64,000 nucleotides of DNA from Muscardinus avellanarius (lineage: Eukaryota > Chordata > Mammalia > Rodentia > Gliridae). Position numbers and translations under genes: made by a program. The notes beneath the pieces were generated by a model that saw nothing but the letters and a program-made list of their open reading frames with translations, ran no database searches and was not told the DNA's origin. The stretch's first letter is position 1. Each line of letters begins with the position of its first letter. The DNA is taken from assembly GCA_963383645.1 (NCBI GenBank), contig OY726567.1, forward strand, positions 70,082,997 through 70,146,996, read 5' to 3'. Of this stretch, positions 62,592-64,000 are shown piece after piece.

Positions 62592-63507
62592 TTAGTTGTC
62601 TGATGGATGGGAATTCTTGTTTCTTTGGTTCTGGCGTATATTACCTATTTCTTCTTTGCAGTTAATCTCCTTGAGTATTTTCTCTAGCGCTGGTTTTGAA
62701 GACATAAATTCCTTCAGTTTCTGTTTGTCATGGAAGCTTCTTATTTCCCTATCTAATTTGATAGATAGTTTTGCTGGGTAGGAAATTTTTGGCTGGAAGT
62801 TGTTTTCTTTCAGAGTTTGGAATATGTTACTCCAAGCCCTTCTGGCTCTCATGACTTGGTTTGGGAAGTCTGGAGTGATTCTAATTGGTTTGCCTCTGAA
62901 TGTCACATGGCCTTTTGTTTTTGTTGCCTTTAAGATTCTCTCCTTGGATTCCACATTAGTCATTTTGACAATTATGTGGCATGGGGATCCTCTTCTCCGA
63001 TCCTGTCTAAAGGGAGTTCTATAAGTTTCCTGGACCTGTGTATCAACCTCTTGCTCTATGTTTGGAAAATTTTCTGCTATTACTTCCTTGAAGAGATTAT
63101 TGATCCCTTTGGTTTCACCTTTTCCCTCCTCTATTCCAATTATTCTTAGGTTAGCTCTCTTAAAATGGGCCCATATTTCTTCAATGTCAGACTCCTGCTG
63201 TCGGATTTTTTTTTTCTAAATTAGAAACTATGCATTCATTTTTGGAGTGATCATCTTCTAGAAGCGAGATTCTATTCTCCATGTGATCTAATCTGTTGTT
63301 TATACTTTGAATTGAGGCCTTTATTTCAATGATTGCATCCTTTATCTCTTTTTTACTCTCTCTGAATTCTTTTCAAAATTCCTCTATTATTTCTAAAGTT
63401 ATTTTCCTGATTTGATCTTCTAGAGTTCTCTGGATTTCTGTGTTATCAAGTTCTGATGTTGTGGGGTTGTGGGCATTCATTGCTCCATTGTTATTTCTCT
63501 TTCCCAT
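62592..63507 (-). pseudogene. L1 ORF1 (RNA-binding chaperone), broken
   Basis: The ATG lies at 63505-63507 (MGKRNNNGAMNA) and the stop TAA at 62592-62594, about 305 codons. An in-frame TGA at 63373-63375 truncates the N-terminal region. A run of ten A residues (T on the plus strand, about 63206-63215) shifts the frame between the coiled-coil segment (SINNRLDHMENRISLLED) and the RRM-like core (EEIWAHFKRANLRIIGI). After that the frame is open through RRGSPCHIIVKMTNVESKE and the C-terminal domain to HPSDN. ORF1p normally trimerises and coats L1 RNA; this copy would not make an intact protein. Confidence 0.9.
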
Positions 63508-64000
63508 GATTTTGAAAGTTTGTGCCTTCTCTGGGTTCTTCCCTGGGTCACTACGACTTCACTTAAGGTGCTATGGATCTTGAGTTTGTGGTATCTCAGA
63601 AACCACTACTCCTTTACTGGGTTGTATCGCAAAGTCTCAGACCCAGGGAGTCAATCGAGGCTGCTTTAGACCATGGGGGGTGCCAGGTTGGGCGTTCTCC
63701 AGCAGGGAGTTGTGACTATGGTGTGATATCTCTGCCACTGCCACTCCCCCACTGGATTGGACTGCAAAAATCTCCAACCCAGGGAGACTATCTGCGCCAA
63801 GTCCCTGGGAGTGCAGTACTGGGATTTCTCCTCTAGGGGCCACAATTTGACTCACGGTTGTTGAGTACGCTGATGGAGCTGTAGTGGACTTGGTCAATTC
63901 GCTGCTGCTGCTGCTGCTGCTGGCAATATGGAACTGCTGTCACGCCCTTGGCCGTGAGGGTGGCGTATTTCTTCTCTGGTTTTGAGCTCTGCTCTGAGTC
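63508..64000 (-). mobile_element. L1 5' UTR, partial
   Basis: Sequence upstream of the L1 ORF1 start, continuing off the window. It contains a short (GCT)n run at about 63900-63925. The 5' UTR normally carries the internal RNA polymerase II promoter. No separate coding signal is seen here. Confidence 0.75.

Larger units (their letters stand above)
58411..64000 (-). mobile_element. LINE-1, near full length, defective, cut by window edge
   Basis: A non-LTR retrotransposon on the minus strand. Read from its 3' end: A/T-rich tail and 3' UTR (58411-58718), ORF2 (58719 to about 62539), a short spacer, ORF1 (62592-63507) and 5' UTR (63508 to beyond 64000). At least 5.6 kb is present. ORF1 carries a nonsense codon and a frameshift; ORF2 has a nonsense codon and several frame changes, so the copy cannot encode both proteins. 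The left flank is a SINE that stops abruptly at the L1 tail, which suggests insertion into that SINE. Confidence 0.93.

Overview
This is nuclear DNA from a rodent, most probably a squirrel-family species (ground squirrel or marmot type). The evidence is a very dense set of dimeric SINEs. Each joins a 7SL-derived B1-like left half to a tRNA/ID-like right half (the B1-dID layout described for Sciuridae and relatives). I count well over 100 full or partial copies in 64 kb, many nested in one another. A near-complete rodent-type LINE-1 lies at the right end. There are no bacterial-style operons, tRNA or rRNA genes, or CRISPR arrays.

The only protein-coding gene I can support is the 3' end of PRKAR1B, the type I-beta regulatory subunit of cAMP-dependent protein kinase, on the minus strand. 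Four consecutive coding exons lie at 50410-50470, 46889-47010, 23543-23624 and 22416-22588. They have GT-AG introns of about 3.4, 23.3 and 0.95 kb and join in one frame to encode the last 145 residues, essentially the whole second cyclic-nucleotide-binding domain. A TGA stop is followed by a short 3' UTR with a candidate AATAAA. Earlier exons must lie beyond the right edge. In human the next gene downstream is PDGFA, so positions 1-22250 are probably the intergenic interval towards it; I see no exon there.

Layout: 1-22250 is intergenic, with SINE clusters, microsatellites and unique islands (13.4-14.5, 16.1-17.3 and 18.5-19.4 kb). 22255-50470 holds PRKAR1B exons and introns. The large intron contains SINE-free islands (28.4-30.0, 35.9-36.9 and especially 37.1-39.7 kb, with two RFX X-box-like palindromes), a degenerate TG minisatellite (30.0-30.6 kb) and a very short L1 insertion with perfect target-site duplications (45.4-45.6 kb). 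50471-58400 is upstream intron sequence with a 1.1 kb GAT/GGT minisatellite (53.5-54.6 kb) and more SINEs. 58411-64000 is a broken, minus-strand LINE-1 that runs off the window.

The most unusual structures are local inverted copies pasted inside SINEs. At 8127-8278 a dID half is interrupted by an inverted copy of 7592-7739. At 51775-52046 a SINE is interrupted by two abutting inverted copies taken from opposite sides (52623-52751 and 50587-50733). These look like serial template-switch scars. SINE boundaries are approximate (about 5-15 bp); exon, stop, TSD and inverted-copy coordinates were read base by base.
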